NCBI GenBank assembly: GCA_022414725.1 | Contig: CM039464.1 | Span: forward strand, 37,661,372 to 37,725,371 | Length of the DNA: 64,000 nt | Direction: 5' to 3' | Source: Microglena sp. YARC | Taxonomy: Eukaryota; Chlorophyta; Chlorophyceae; Chlamydomonadales; Chlamydomonadaceae | Shown here: one piece after another, positions 43,288 to 53,900 of the stretch | How the letters are laid out: each line of letters begins with the position of its first letter | Numbering within the stretch: the first letter of the stretch is position 1 | The notes under the pieces: generated by a model | What the model saw: only the letters and a program-made list of their open reading frames with translations | The model's database searches: none | What the model was told of the DNA's origin: nothing | Program-made: the position numbers and the translations under genes

Positions 43288-45810
43288 GGGGTAGGTCACA
43301 CTGCTCTTGCTTTGGGTCGATTTAGCTTTTGCTTTTGGTCCGATTTTGGTCCGATTTTGGCCCGATTTTGGTGGGGACCAAAAGCGACCAAAAGCGGACC
43401 AAAAGCTAAATCGAAAGCAAAATCTGGTCTTTGAGACAATTTATTGATCCGATTTTGCTTTCGCTTTTGCTTTTGGTCAGGTACTTAAATACATTAGTAC
43501 AACTGATTGTTTTCAAGTCTAAAAGCTGTAATGTTTTTGAACTGATGACAATTTTTTGACAGCCTCCAAAGTGCCGATGCCTTCAAAAAATGTGCGCTGT
43601 CAAAAAAGCGCACTTTCCTTTGAAAAAGTGCGCTCGCACCAGTTTTTTAGTTCGCTTTTGTTTTTTTGCACGACCTGCAGGACCTGCAAGGTGCTGGGAC
43701 CTGGAGGATCTGCAGGGAGCTGGGAGCTGGGAGCCGGGAGCTGCCCGCAGCAGGGACGGGGCTACAGGGAGCTGCAAGTAGGGAGACTGGATGGTGGAAA
43801 CAATACAGATGTGGGAACCTCTGTTACAACCTCTGTTAAAATTATATGACCGAGTCGTCAATTAATAATAGTAAGAAAAGAAATCCAAGTTGCTTGCTAG
43901 AGGGATGTAGCCAAGTTCAATTGGGAAATAATGTAATAATTCGCTTGCTGGGAACATCTTATGAAGTACCAAGTAGGAATAATGTACCAATTTAAATTCA
44001 ACCTCTCAAGTCTTGCTACATAGGAAATACGACGAGGTTCCTGAATCCATGTTACCAAGTGACAATCTCTCTCGTGGGTACCGCACAAGTAATGTGCCAA
44101 CAACATGCAACACAAAAATCAGTATAGCCATCTAGCTAGGGGGGTTCTGGCTCATGTTTGGCATAAATGGACCACCCATCATCCCAGGCGTACCCCCAGA
44201 CATACCCATAGGGTACGTCTGGGGGTCCGCCTGTGTGGCACCACCCATCATCCCAGCCCCATTGTGTGGAGTGGACATCGCAGGACCCATCATCCCACCC
44301 CCATTGTGTGGGGTGGAGCTGCCAGGATGGAGGGGTTCATACCCATCATCGCATTGCCTCCTCCAAAAATCTTGGCAATCATGAGAGTGGTCTGCCGGTT
44401 CATCTCTGACATGTGTGACATCATCTCCAACCGGTTTTCACTCTTCTCCCTCCTCTCTCTATCCTCCCTTTTTCTCTTCTGCCTCCTCTCCTCCCTCCTC
44501 TCATCATACAGCCTCTGCTCCTCCTTCCTCTCTATGTCTCTGTCCTCCTTCGACTTCTCCCTCCTATCATCCCTAGCCTGCCTAGTCTGGTCTTGGGGCA
44601 GCAAAATGCTTTGGAAACTACGCACACTCGCACAGCCCCAGAGGCCCAGACCCAGTGCCCGGTTTGGAGGATGTGTGAACAGGGTTTTGCGTGGGGTGTG
44701 GGGCCTTGTCAGGTGATCTCACCTCCCTATCATCCTCCTCCTCTACAGGCCTAATGGCCTTGCTACTCTTCCGTGATATCACTTTCCCCACTCCCTTAGA
44801 GCACGTCCCCTGGGGTAGCTCCGAGCCATCAAACACACCAACTCCTAGGGGACATAACGTCGAATGGGTCTTGAAGAGTTCCACCCACAAGGCCACAACC
44901 CCAAATGCATCCACCCTTTCTTCTCAAGGGACATATCCTCCAAGTCCTTCAACTCAAGTGCCATGCCAGTGACACCCTCTCGGTTGTCCCTGGACTGAAC
45001 GCACAGAGCTCGGACTAAGTCTTTCTTGTTGGTAAAGTAGTTTTTCACCGCCCTCTCAGTGAAATACTCTGGTCTATCTTTGATACCCACTGTGTGACAC
45101 AAATGAGCGTTCAGCTCCTTGGCCACAGCTCTATGTACCTCTGACACAGGACCTTTCATTTTCCCATCAGTTCCTTTCATGGACCTGTGCATTCCATGCA
45201 GGACTATTGCCCCAGCCTCGAAGTACCAGAACACAGCTTTCACACCAGCCTTCGTACCGGTACCACGCTGCCTGTCCATAGCATCCAAGATCTGCTCCTT
45301 GTCCAAGCCCTCTAGTTCCTCCAATGCTAGGCGGAAGAGACATCCCCAATAGCGAGAGAGAGTTGGATTACTTCGTATTTTTTATACAATTTATGTAACA
45401 TGCTCCTTCTCATTTGCAGCTATTTGGGCCATATCTCAACACAATATCAGCTTGCGACGGTGCCACACCCTCTGAAATTTTTGAAGACTAGAAGCAACAA
45501 TAATTAAGAATTGGATAAGAAAAGGTATGAGTGAAACAACGAAGATACGGAAAAGATAACAACAGAAAACAATATGAAGTTCCAGAAAAAATCCGGACCA
45601 AAAGCAAAATCGAGGCAAATACCCCCCCCCCCCCCCCCCCCCCCGATTTTGCTTTTGCTCGATTTAGCTTTTGCTTTTGGTCCGATTTTGGTCCTGACCA
45701 AAATCGATTCTGGTCAATGTTGTAGTGTGACCACTAAGATTTTGGTGATAGGCAAAATCGACCCAAATCGGACAAAAATCGGCCGGACCCAAAGCAGTGT
45801 GACCTACCCC
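43288..45810 (-). mobile_element. DNA transposon with terminal inverted repeats (PIF/Harbinger-like ends)
   Basis: The left end GGGGTAGGTCACACTGCTCT (43288) and the right end, read as reverse complement, GGGGTAGGTCACACTGCTTT (ending 45810) are inverted over at least 17 perfect bp, with further similarity TTTGGGTC. Flanking triplets are CTA and TAA, near the TWA duplication of PIF/Harbinger. Both subterminal regions repeat GCTTTTGGTCCGATTTTGG. The only gene inside (44105-45385) shows no DDE transposase, so the element is probably non-autonomous or carries just the accessory DNA-binding gene. Superfamily is inferred from the ends only. Confidence 0.65.
44105..45385 (-). pseudogene. broken gene of the inverted-repeat transposon; basic coiled-coil protein
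   Basis: From about 45385 the frame reads SNPTLSRYWGCLFRLALEEL, EGLDKEQILDAMDRQRGTGT, AVFWYFEAGAIVLHGMHR and PEYFTERAVKNYFTNKKDLV. A frame change near 44905 leads to DAFGVVALWVELFKTHSTLC and an acidic EEEDDREV patch. A second change near 44620 leads to a long highly charged helix (RQARDDRREKSKEDRDIERK ...) and FGGGNAMMGMNP. A third near 44305 leads to a Met/Gly-rich tail ending MSQNPPS with TAG at 44137-44139. The helix after a compact N-terminal domain recalls the Myb-like accessory proteins of Harbinger elements, but I cannot confirm that fold. The breaks are decay or read errors. Confidence 0.5.
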
Positions 45811-46300
45811 TAAGGGGAGCCAGGTCAGCATTTTTTGTTTCCACAGGGGTATTCGGGGTCTCCTCGGGGGTCTTTCTGGCAATTCAGGTAGGCGACAGGT
45901 CGGCGATTTGTCATCCCGGGGATATATTTAAATATTTCGTATTATTTGAAAAAGCGACGGTTTCAAGGCAGAAACGAGCGAAAAACAGGTATTGCCGCGA
46001 AGACTTCCAGATGGGGGTCGACCCCCATCTGGAAGTCTTCGCGCCTTTCCGGGTGACATGTCAGCAATCCCCCCGAATTCCACGTATGCAGCGTGACACA
46101 AAAATACAACAGCACGTACAATCTCTGCGTCGTGAGGCTTATATTGCGTTCGCTTCCAAACCAACTTTGTCTTTGTTTCGCTGCAACTATTAGGTGTAGT
46201 CAATTGTCATCGCTCATCTTCGAGCATGGAGACGTCTACTGATCTCCCCGAGTTGGGGAACAACCGAGATCTAGGGAAGTCCGCCTCCATCCACACACCC
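45811..46300. other. stretch without a recognised gene, holding a perfect palindrome
   Basis: Short frames only. The notable element is the palindrome listed at 45996-46043. Confidence 0.4.
45996..46043. repeat. 48-bp perfect palindrome
   Basis: CGCGAAGACTTCCAGATGGG GGTC is followed directly by its reverse complement (centre between 46019 and 46020, GTCGAC). All 24 pairs match with no spacer. Confidence 0.95.
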
Positions 46301-46316
46301 CCTTCGCGACGAAGGA

Positions 46317-46385
46317 AGGGAGGAAGGAAGGAAGGACGGAAGGAAGGAAGGAAGGAAAGAAGGAGGGAGGGAAGAAAGGAAGGGA
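46317..46385 (+). repeat. (GGAA)n microsatellite
   Basis: GGAAGGAAGGAAGGACGGAA and GGAAGGAAAGAAGGAGGGAG, about 17 imperfect units. Confidence 0.95.
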
Positions 46386-46607
46386 ACGCACTGCGGCGTG
46401 GGGATGGAGACGGATGGAGACTGCTTAGAACAAACGAAAGACGGCATGATCCAGTAGCTAGATGACCTGTGGATACAAAAAAAGGGCGTGAACGTGGCCT
46501 GCCTCGGCCTGCCTTGCCGTGGCAGGCAGCGTCGGGCAGCGTGGCACCAGCATGGCCCGGGGAATGCCCAGCTGTTCTGTCTCAAGACATTTATAACGGT
46601 AGTTAAC

Positions 46608-48024
46608 CTAATTTGAACCTTGATATATGCCTCACTTTTTCCTTCTCGGCCCCTCTGTCCTGTGTTTGTTGGGTTCGGTGCTCCGGATTGCCTGCCTTGG
46701 CGTCTCTCTTTTTCCTGAGTCTACCGTATGTAATAATCTCTATCTATCTACCGGTATATCATTCCAAAACAAACAGAAAAACAGAAAGAGCAGATAAACT
46801 CGAAGCAAGGCCAACCGAATCCTTTCGAATTTATATAAATTCAAAATTCAGATTGTAATAGATCCCTCCTCCAGCGCCTGAGATCCCTCCTCTGTGCTGT
46901 GATCCTTCACCATGTCTGGATCAGGATCTGTTGCTTCTCCTACTACGCACCGTTGCCTCGACAGTGATGACAGACAATCATACATGAGAGTCAAGTACAT
47001 ACCTAGTGGCAGATCCTCTTTTTTAACATGGCGACATGCTGGCCGTGGACCTGTAGATCTAGTGGCAGATCCTCGTGAACATTACCTCAATAAAACGGGG
47101 TCTAGGAGCCCGGCACCTACAATTGAATAGTGCAGCATTAAATTATACAGTGTAATAAAAATAAAGTTTACACAAATGGGATCAGGGGGCCATCAAGAAG
47201 TATTTTTTAGACACACACGCTATGAAGTTTGTTTTTTTTGCCCTTACCCCCCCCCCCCCCCCCCCCCCCCATTGGCTTAAAAGGCCAATATCTTTCTCAC
47301 CAATAATAATTAAATAACTAATTTGAACCTTGATATATGCCTCACTTTTTCCTTCTCGGCCCCTCTGTCCTGTGTTTGTTGGGTTCGGTGCTCCGGATTG
47401 CCTGCCTTGGCGTCTCTCTTTTTCCTGAGTCTACCGTATGTAATAATCTCTATCTATCTACCGGTATATCATTCCAAAACAAACAGAAAAACAGAAAGAG
47501 CAGATAAACTCGAAGCAAGGCCAACCGAATCCTTTCGAATTTATATAAATTCAAAATTCAGATTGTAATAGATCCCTCCTCCAGCGCCTGAGATCCCTCC
47601 TCTGTGCTGTGATCCTTCACCATGTCTGGATCAGGATCTGTTGCTTCTCCTACTACGCACCGTTGCCTCGACAGTGATGACAGACAATCATACATGAAAG
47701 TCAAGTACATACCTAGTGGCAGATCCTCTTTTTTAACATGGCGACATGCTGGCCGTGGACCTGTAGATCTAGTGGCAGATCCTCGTGAACATTACCTCAA
47801 TAAAACGGGGTCTAGGAGCCCGGCACCTACAATTGAATAGTGCAGCATTAAATTATAAAGTGTAGTAAAAATAAAGTTTACACAAATGGGATCAGGGGGC
47901 CATCAAGAAGTATTTTTTAGACACACACGCTATGAAGTTTGTTTTTTTGCCCTTACCCCCCCCCCCCCCCCCCCCCCCCCCATTGGCTTAAAAGGCCAAT
48001 ATCTTTCTCACCAATAATAATTAT
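46608..48024 (+). repeat. tandem duplication of a ~710-bp segment
   Basis: Copy 1 is about 46608-47313, copy 2 about 47318-48024, offset 710 bp, with only a few substitutions or indels (for example AGAG/AAAG near 46987/47697). Each copy has frames of 81 and 72 codons (MSGSGSVASPTTHRCLDSDD ...), AATAAA-like signals and a ~24-base C run near its end. Equal conservation of coding and non-coding parts gives no evidence of translation. The low divergence makes it a recent duplication. Confidence 0.95.
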
Positions 48025-48067
48025 GTATTGAAAGTTAGGTGCATACTAACCCTCGCGTCGAGCTCTA

Positions 48068-48433
48068 TCAGTTAGTCGTCTTAACTTGGTTTTGCTTATG
48101 TATAAGTGTATAAGTGACCCCTGCCCCACCACCACCCCACCACCCTGGAACACCAGACAGTGGCTTAAAGAACTTGGAGAGGGGGAAAATGCCTGACTTG
48201 GACGCCTTGGCTGCCATGCACTGCTTGCTGGCCTGGTGCGACTTCAGGCTTGCCTTGTTGCTGGGAGGGCACTGGACCACGGCATTGCAGATGTTGCAAG
48301 TTGTCGTCAAGGGCTCGGGTGCGGAAGGCGCCTCGGCTCGAGTTGTGGGCGATTTGGCCTGGGCTGCTCTAGCCTCGACCTCAGCCCTGGCCTCGGCCTC
48401 AGCCCTGGCCTTGACCTTGACCTTTCTTTTCAT
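48068..48433 (-). CDS. hypothetical protein fragment with a C2HC-like zinc finger
   Basis: The minus-strand frame starts MKRKVKVKARAEAEARAEVE (repetitive A/E/K-rich), then CNICNAVVQCPPSNKASLKS and HQASKQCMAAK: C-x2-C, then C and H..C spacing as in a small zinc finger. SGIFPLSKFFKPLSG follows. The frame then enters G-rich DNA and ends. Looks like one exon of a larger gene or a transposon-derived finger protein. Function unknown. Confidence 0.4.
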   Translation of the reverse strand: MKRKVKVKARAEAEARAEVEARAAQAKSPTTRAEAPSAPEPLTTTCNICNAVVQCPPSNKASLKSHQASKQCMAAKASKSGIFPLSKFFKPLSGVPGWWGGGGAGVTYTLIHKQNQVKTTN

Positions 48434-49639
48434 CCGTTGCTGTAAGCAAGCGCGGATTCCTGCTGCTTAAGCTTCCAAATGCTAAGTCGGGAACTCGTCG
48501 GCTCTGGTAGTGAAGTTCTGGTTGGCGTCCAGACTGGATGTACCTTCCAGTTCATCCACTTAATTACACCCTGGGTCTAATCGAGCAACGATTGAAGATT
48601 CGTAACGCTTTCGTCGAGGCGTTTTCGATGGTGTGCTGCACGTTCGATTCTGGCCACAGACGAAGAAGTTGTGAAGAAATTTTTGAGATCGGCCTCGACC
48701 CCCCCCCCCCCCCCCCCCCCCCCCTTTTGGGACCCCCCCATATCTCAGCCCCCTGACACTTTTTTCCACTTTTTTCAACGGTTTCGGGTTCTACGACCAA
48801 ATCGGAGACGATTAACAGCGTGCGCCTCCCCACTTACGTTTTGATGGCCCCCCGAATGGGATTACATATTAAATACACAAAATAAATCGTGATATACCGG
48901 TAGTACGATATATCATGATTTCATATGAAAAATCATTCGATAATAGAGACTCTGACTAGGGGTTGTGCGGTGTGTCTAACCTTGTTGCTGCCCTCATGGC
49001 TGTTCTTGCGGAAGGTGTGTCGTATACCGCGCTTTGGTATGCAGTTGCGGTATACAGTTGCCTCATCAATTGGGGTTGTACACCCTCAGGCTGTGACTGC
49101 TTTATCCTTAAGATAACTTAAGATTGAGGTAACTGGACTGCCGAATCCAAACGCGAGCTGGTTCATGGCACAGGTTGTTTTTAATCTGCCTCGAAGAAGA
49201 GATGACTGCCTTTGCCAGCTGAGTGAGCTGCCTGCCGTTTCCAAACAACCGTAACCAACAACTCGCATTTGGGCATAATTAGTCGCAACTCAGGATCGAA
49301 ATTCGCCCAAGTCCTTGAATCTCCCCGCCTAGCCCTTCCACAGGCTGGCGCCTTTGCTCCGTCGAGCTGGCAGTTCCACGTGGTACGCCACGCCGATGTA
49401 CTGATGTACGCGTTATACCTGCTACTGCATAGAGTGCTATCCCTAAATGTTGAAGGCTGAACCCTTAGGGCCTGCAACGCAGCCATTTTGCTCGCCCGAT
49501 TTGCTCCTCCGATTTGCTCCTCCGATTCGGCGGTACGCCTGAAGTCGCTACGCATGGAGGGGCGGTAAAAACCTTCCTTTCAAGTTTACCCGACGAAACT
49601 TTACCCCGACGAATAGAGTGAACTGATATATTTTCTTAT
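48434..49639. other. stretch without a recognised gene
   Basis: Contains a 26-base C run at 48699-48724 and a short palindromic TACGATATATCATG/ATATACCGGTAGTACGATAT stretch at 48885-48925. Frames up to 124 codons (49181-49555, minus) have no recognised motif. Confidence 0.4.
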
Positions 49640-50105
49640 TCTTATCACGTTTTACCTTATGAATAATGAAGATATCTCGAAGAAAAAAGGAAAAGGGAGA
49701 CAAGGGTTTGCGTTAACCTCTTCGACCCTCTTCATCGCTGGCCAGCCGGCCAGCCTGTAACCGGACTGTACCTTCGCCTTCGCCGCGTGCATGAAACCAT
49801 ATATTGCGATATCTGCATCGTTTCTATCCAATCCCTGCCATTCCATCGTTCTTCGCGCATTTGCTCGGGTAGAAAAGCAAAGGAAGCTATCCTACTAGAG
49901 AAAATGCGCCAAACGATGGATTTGCAGAGATTGGATAGAAACGATACAGAAATCGCGTGGTTTCAAGCACGCGGCTGTGAGTACAGGCTGGCCGGCTGGC
50001 CAGCAACGAAGAGGGTCGTAAAGGGTCGAAAAGGTGTACGCAGACCCTGGTTTCGCTTTTCCTTTTTTCTTCAAGATACCATGAAGGTAATAAGTGTAAG
50101 TGACG
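49640..50105. mobile_element. snapback element: two ~220-bp inverted arms
   Basis: The left arm (about 49640-49865) reads CTTCGACCCTCTTCATCGCT, GGCCAGCCGGCCAGCCTGTA and CGTTTCTATCCAATCCCTGC. The right arm (about 49880-50105) is its diverged reverse complement: GGATTGGATAG-like, CAGGCTGGCCGGCTGGCCAG, AACGAAGAGGGTCG and CTTTTCCTTTTTTCTTC. The loop is about 15 bp. Ends CTTATTCTTATCACG and ACGTGGCATAATAAG are roughly inverted. A foldback MITE is the simplest reading. Confidence 0.75.
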
Positions 50106-50535
50106 TGGCATAATAAGATTGCAGTGTGCTACCAGCGGGATAAAACAAAACAGAAAACGGATACATGGGAAAACATATTCCATTATGCAGCATCATGGGA
50201 TGTTTTATCACATCCCACCTGATAGTGATGAGATATTTGATCCCTTTTTATCCATTTATCCTGTCAACATCCAGACGTGTTATCCTGTTGTATCCTTCTT
50301 TATCCTGCTTTACCCTGTCAACATTATTGGCAGAGTCTGTTTATCTGTTCAGGCAGCAAGCGGCAGCTTCACGCCCCTCCGTTTTCCATCAGCCGCGGCA
50401 TATTACATCTGACCTGTTCGTACCGACCTTCTCTCGATCGACCTTATCCCGACCGACGTCATCGTGCTGGCTTTAGGGAATCTTGTTTAGGGTGAGGATT
50501 TAATATACATCGGCCTCCCAGCGACAGCACGATTC
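50106..50535. other. stretch without a recognised gene
   Basis: Short frames only. TATCCTGTTGTATCC / TATCCTGCTTTACCC words repeat loosely at 50245-50320. Confidence 0.4.
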
Positions 50536-50539
50536 ACGA

Positions 50540-50700
50540 GAATTCTGCGGTGCCTCTCGCTTCTCGCGCCAGCCCACAGTCTGCTTCTCGTGCCAGACCA
50601 CAGCCGTGCTTCTCGCGCCAGACCACAGCCGTGCTCGGCCGTGCTTCTCGCGCCAGCCCGCAGCCGTACTTCTCGCGCCATCCCACAGCCGGCCCAGCCC
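50540..50700 (+). repeat. tandem repeat of GCTTCTCGCGCCAGCCCACAGCCGT
   Basis: Five or six variable copies of a ~27-36-bp unit. Confidence 0.85.
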
Positions 50701-50922
50701 GCCGAAGAGCAGCGACAGCAGCTGCCGTTCGTCTTCCCTTAGGAGCTTACACTTAGCTTTAACTGAAGGATACAGCCCACAGAACTTAAGAAGAAGAGGA
50801 CGCAGCAGGAGCAGCAGCAGTCGGACCGTTGCTGATAGGATTGATAGCCAGCGCCCAGCTGGACCCGATTGTAGAATCTCCAGAAACTATACTTCAACAA
50901 AGCAGTCATATCCAGTCTAGCC

Positions 50923-53900
50923 ATGCAAGCCTTGAATAAGAGCTTCAATGAACAGAAGGCAGTACTAGACATCGAGGTGCATAGTGTGACTCCAAAGAAG
51001 AAGGATGCAGATTTGGAGAAAGGAGAGAGAGGAGGCAGTTTCTTTATAGCACATCTGAAAAAGGTGGGCTGCTGATTTCTGGGGGAGCTGTGGTAGTCAT
51101 GGTTTTATTCGATAGCAGGGTCTATTACCCTGCAGGCTGCTCACTGTCGACGTGTTGAGTAGGCATGGGTAGTATATACACTACTACACCACACTCCTGA
51201 GGACCGAACACATGAGCATGAGTCATGAGTAGGGAACGGCAACATGATATCACATTATATCATGTCATCATATGATATCAAATGATCATATGATGCCTGC
51301 AGTCTGACTAGGCTAAAGTTACCATGTCTATACAGTATCATATCAGATCATATGATGCCGACAGTCTGACTAGGCTAAAGTTACCATGAATTTACGATAT
51401 CATATGAGATCATATGATGCCAGCAGTCTGACTAGGCTAAGGTTACCATTTACATACAATATCATATGATGCAATTTGTATGATATTATATGATATCATG
51501 CTCATCATGCTCACCTTCGGTCAGTATCATATGATTTCCAGTCCCTAGTCATGAGTAGGGGTCGGCAGTATGATATCATATGATATCATGTCATCATATG
51601 ATGTCATATGATATCATATGATGCCGGCGGTCTTCCTAGGTAACTTTGGCCTGGGGTATCATATCATATGGTATTAAATCATATGATTTTTGTATGATAT
51701 CATATGATATCATACTCGTCTTTGGTCAATATCATATGATTTGCCGTTCCCTAGTCATGAGTCAGGAGTGTAGACAGTTTATTGACATGCCTTACATTAA
51801 TTAAATGATCACTGTAGCACGAACTCAGGGCCCCTGCCATTAAAACGATTGTTTGGGGTTCAGTTAATCAATGCCTTTTTTTGTTAAGCCCTTCCTACCA
51901 TGGTTGGGCAAGTCCCTCTAGTCTATTTGGCCTACCCCTGGACTGTAACATACATAGCCTGCGTCCTGTGACACAACAGACCCTTCCTTCTGGTCAACGG
52001 ACCCTCCCCACGTTGCGTCCTGCGACGCAATGGACTCTTCATATTTTGGGCATACCTTGGATATCAGATTTCAGATGCAGTCAGGGTACTTCCAAGCGCG
52101 TGCTTTTGAGCGCTGGCCTGCTGCCTATTTGAGCTCCATCGCGCGTTTCGCGCAGTTTTTTGCACCCCCCTGTGGGCGCAGCAATCAATTTTTGCGCTTT
52201 TTGCACTACAAAGCGCAGTTTTTTGTTTTCAAGTGCGCTAAAGCGCTGGCCAATTTGGTCAATGGAAGTACCCTGGATGCAGCAGTTAGCTTCATGTGTG
52301 GCTAGAGTACAGGAACAGGGAGCCTCCTAGAAGCTGCTATTCGTGGCTATAACAAGAAAGAGTTGCGCTTGGGCCCGTCCGGAGGGTCGTCGACCGGCAC
52401 AGTAACTGGTATCTAAATGGGATGTTGGCTTGAGCAGCGCATCCTTACGATCCGGTTCCCTTAATCTCACTGGGCACTTAAAGGTCATTGTGACAATTTT
52501 TGGATGTTTAAATTTTCATTTTGTTTTTACATTTTTTCTTTTCCAAGAAAGAGTGGCACTGAATATCCAACTCTACAACCCGAGGGGGGGGCAAGAAAAA
52601 AGCTGCCGTACCACATCTTAGCTTTGGATAGAGCTTGTCCTCAAACTATAAAAAACAAAAGTGCTACAACCCATTTATTTTTATTTTTTGTGAAAGGTAT
52701 TTTACCCCAGGGGGTGGGTCCCCCTACACAAATCAGTGGCACAGAAGATTCAGTTCGAATGGCGTTGCCACTCCTACAAAAGAGTAGGCGCACTTAAGGG
52801 CGGTGGGAGAAACCGGCCCTCGACCAAACGAATATTCACCACAACCCCTATTGACCACTACCCCGATTGACCACTACCCCTATTGACCACTACCCCGATT
52901 GACCACTACCCCTATTGACCACTACCCCTATTGACCACTACCCCTATTGACCACTACCCCTATTGACCACTACCCCTATTGACCACTACCCCTCTGCAGA
53001 TCGCTCGGAAGCTGGACCTCTACTCTATCCAGGAGGTTCCTCACTCCCTCGCCGCATCTGCCGTGTCACTCCTAATCTTGATTGGGGTGCTAGTGTACAC
53101 CATTATTATCGTGTACCAGTACGTTCACCAAGGCCGAACCAGAACGGCAGAGGTGCACTGGACCCCGGGTGCTGGCCCCTTCCCGGCAGAACTGAAGTGC
53201 CTTGCCGAAAACGGCTGCTTTATCAGTAACAGAGTCTACGCCGCCTGGACTTATGGAGTAAGTGATCCAGAGTACTTGCAAGCGCGCGCTTTTGCGCGCT
53301 GGCGCGCAGCCTTTTTGAGCCCCACTGCGCGTTTCGCGCAGTTTTTTGCAACCCCCTGTGGGCGTAGCAAGCAATTTTTGCGCTTTTTGCACTACAAAGC
53401 GCAGTTTTGTTTTTTTCAAGTGCGCTTAAGTGCTGGCCAATTTGGTCAATGGAAGTACCCTTAAGTGATTGTGTCGGACTTATGGGGTGAGTGACAGTGT
53501 TTTTTATTCCAGATGTCTGTAGTCTAGGTTGAGTAGCTACTTGGGCTACTCAACCCTGATTTCAGGATAGTTGCGTAGCCAAAGCATGGCGGAGTACGAA
53601 GCGCAGAGCCTTGGGGGTCGGGGGGCAGCGCGTCTCGATATCGGGGGGTCTGGGGTATGTAGCATTCTACGGAATGGCGACGCGTCGTCGAAAAATGAAA
53701 CGCTGTTAAGTGATCGTGTCTCATTTCAAGTATTTTTATACAGGTGTGATTCGCATTTTACTGCTTATATCGTTCAGAAGAAGAGGAGAAAAATAGAAAA
53801 AAGAAGTGCAAGGGGATGGGAAGTTTCGTTTTTTTTTTTCCGTGCCAAGGATTCTGAATTTTCATTTTTCATCTGGTGACCTTTTTTTTTAGTTTTGCAC

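Noticed and set aside
44105..44716. 203-codon plus-strand ORF in the transposon
   Set aside because: Shadow of the charged minus-strand helix; Ser/Leu-rich reading of GAG/AAG codons on the other strand.
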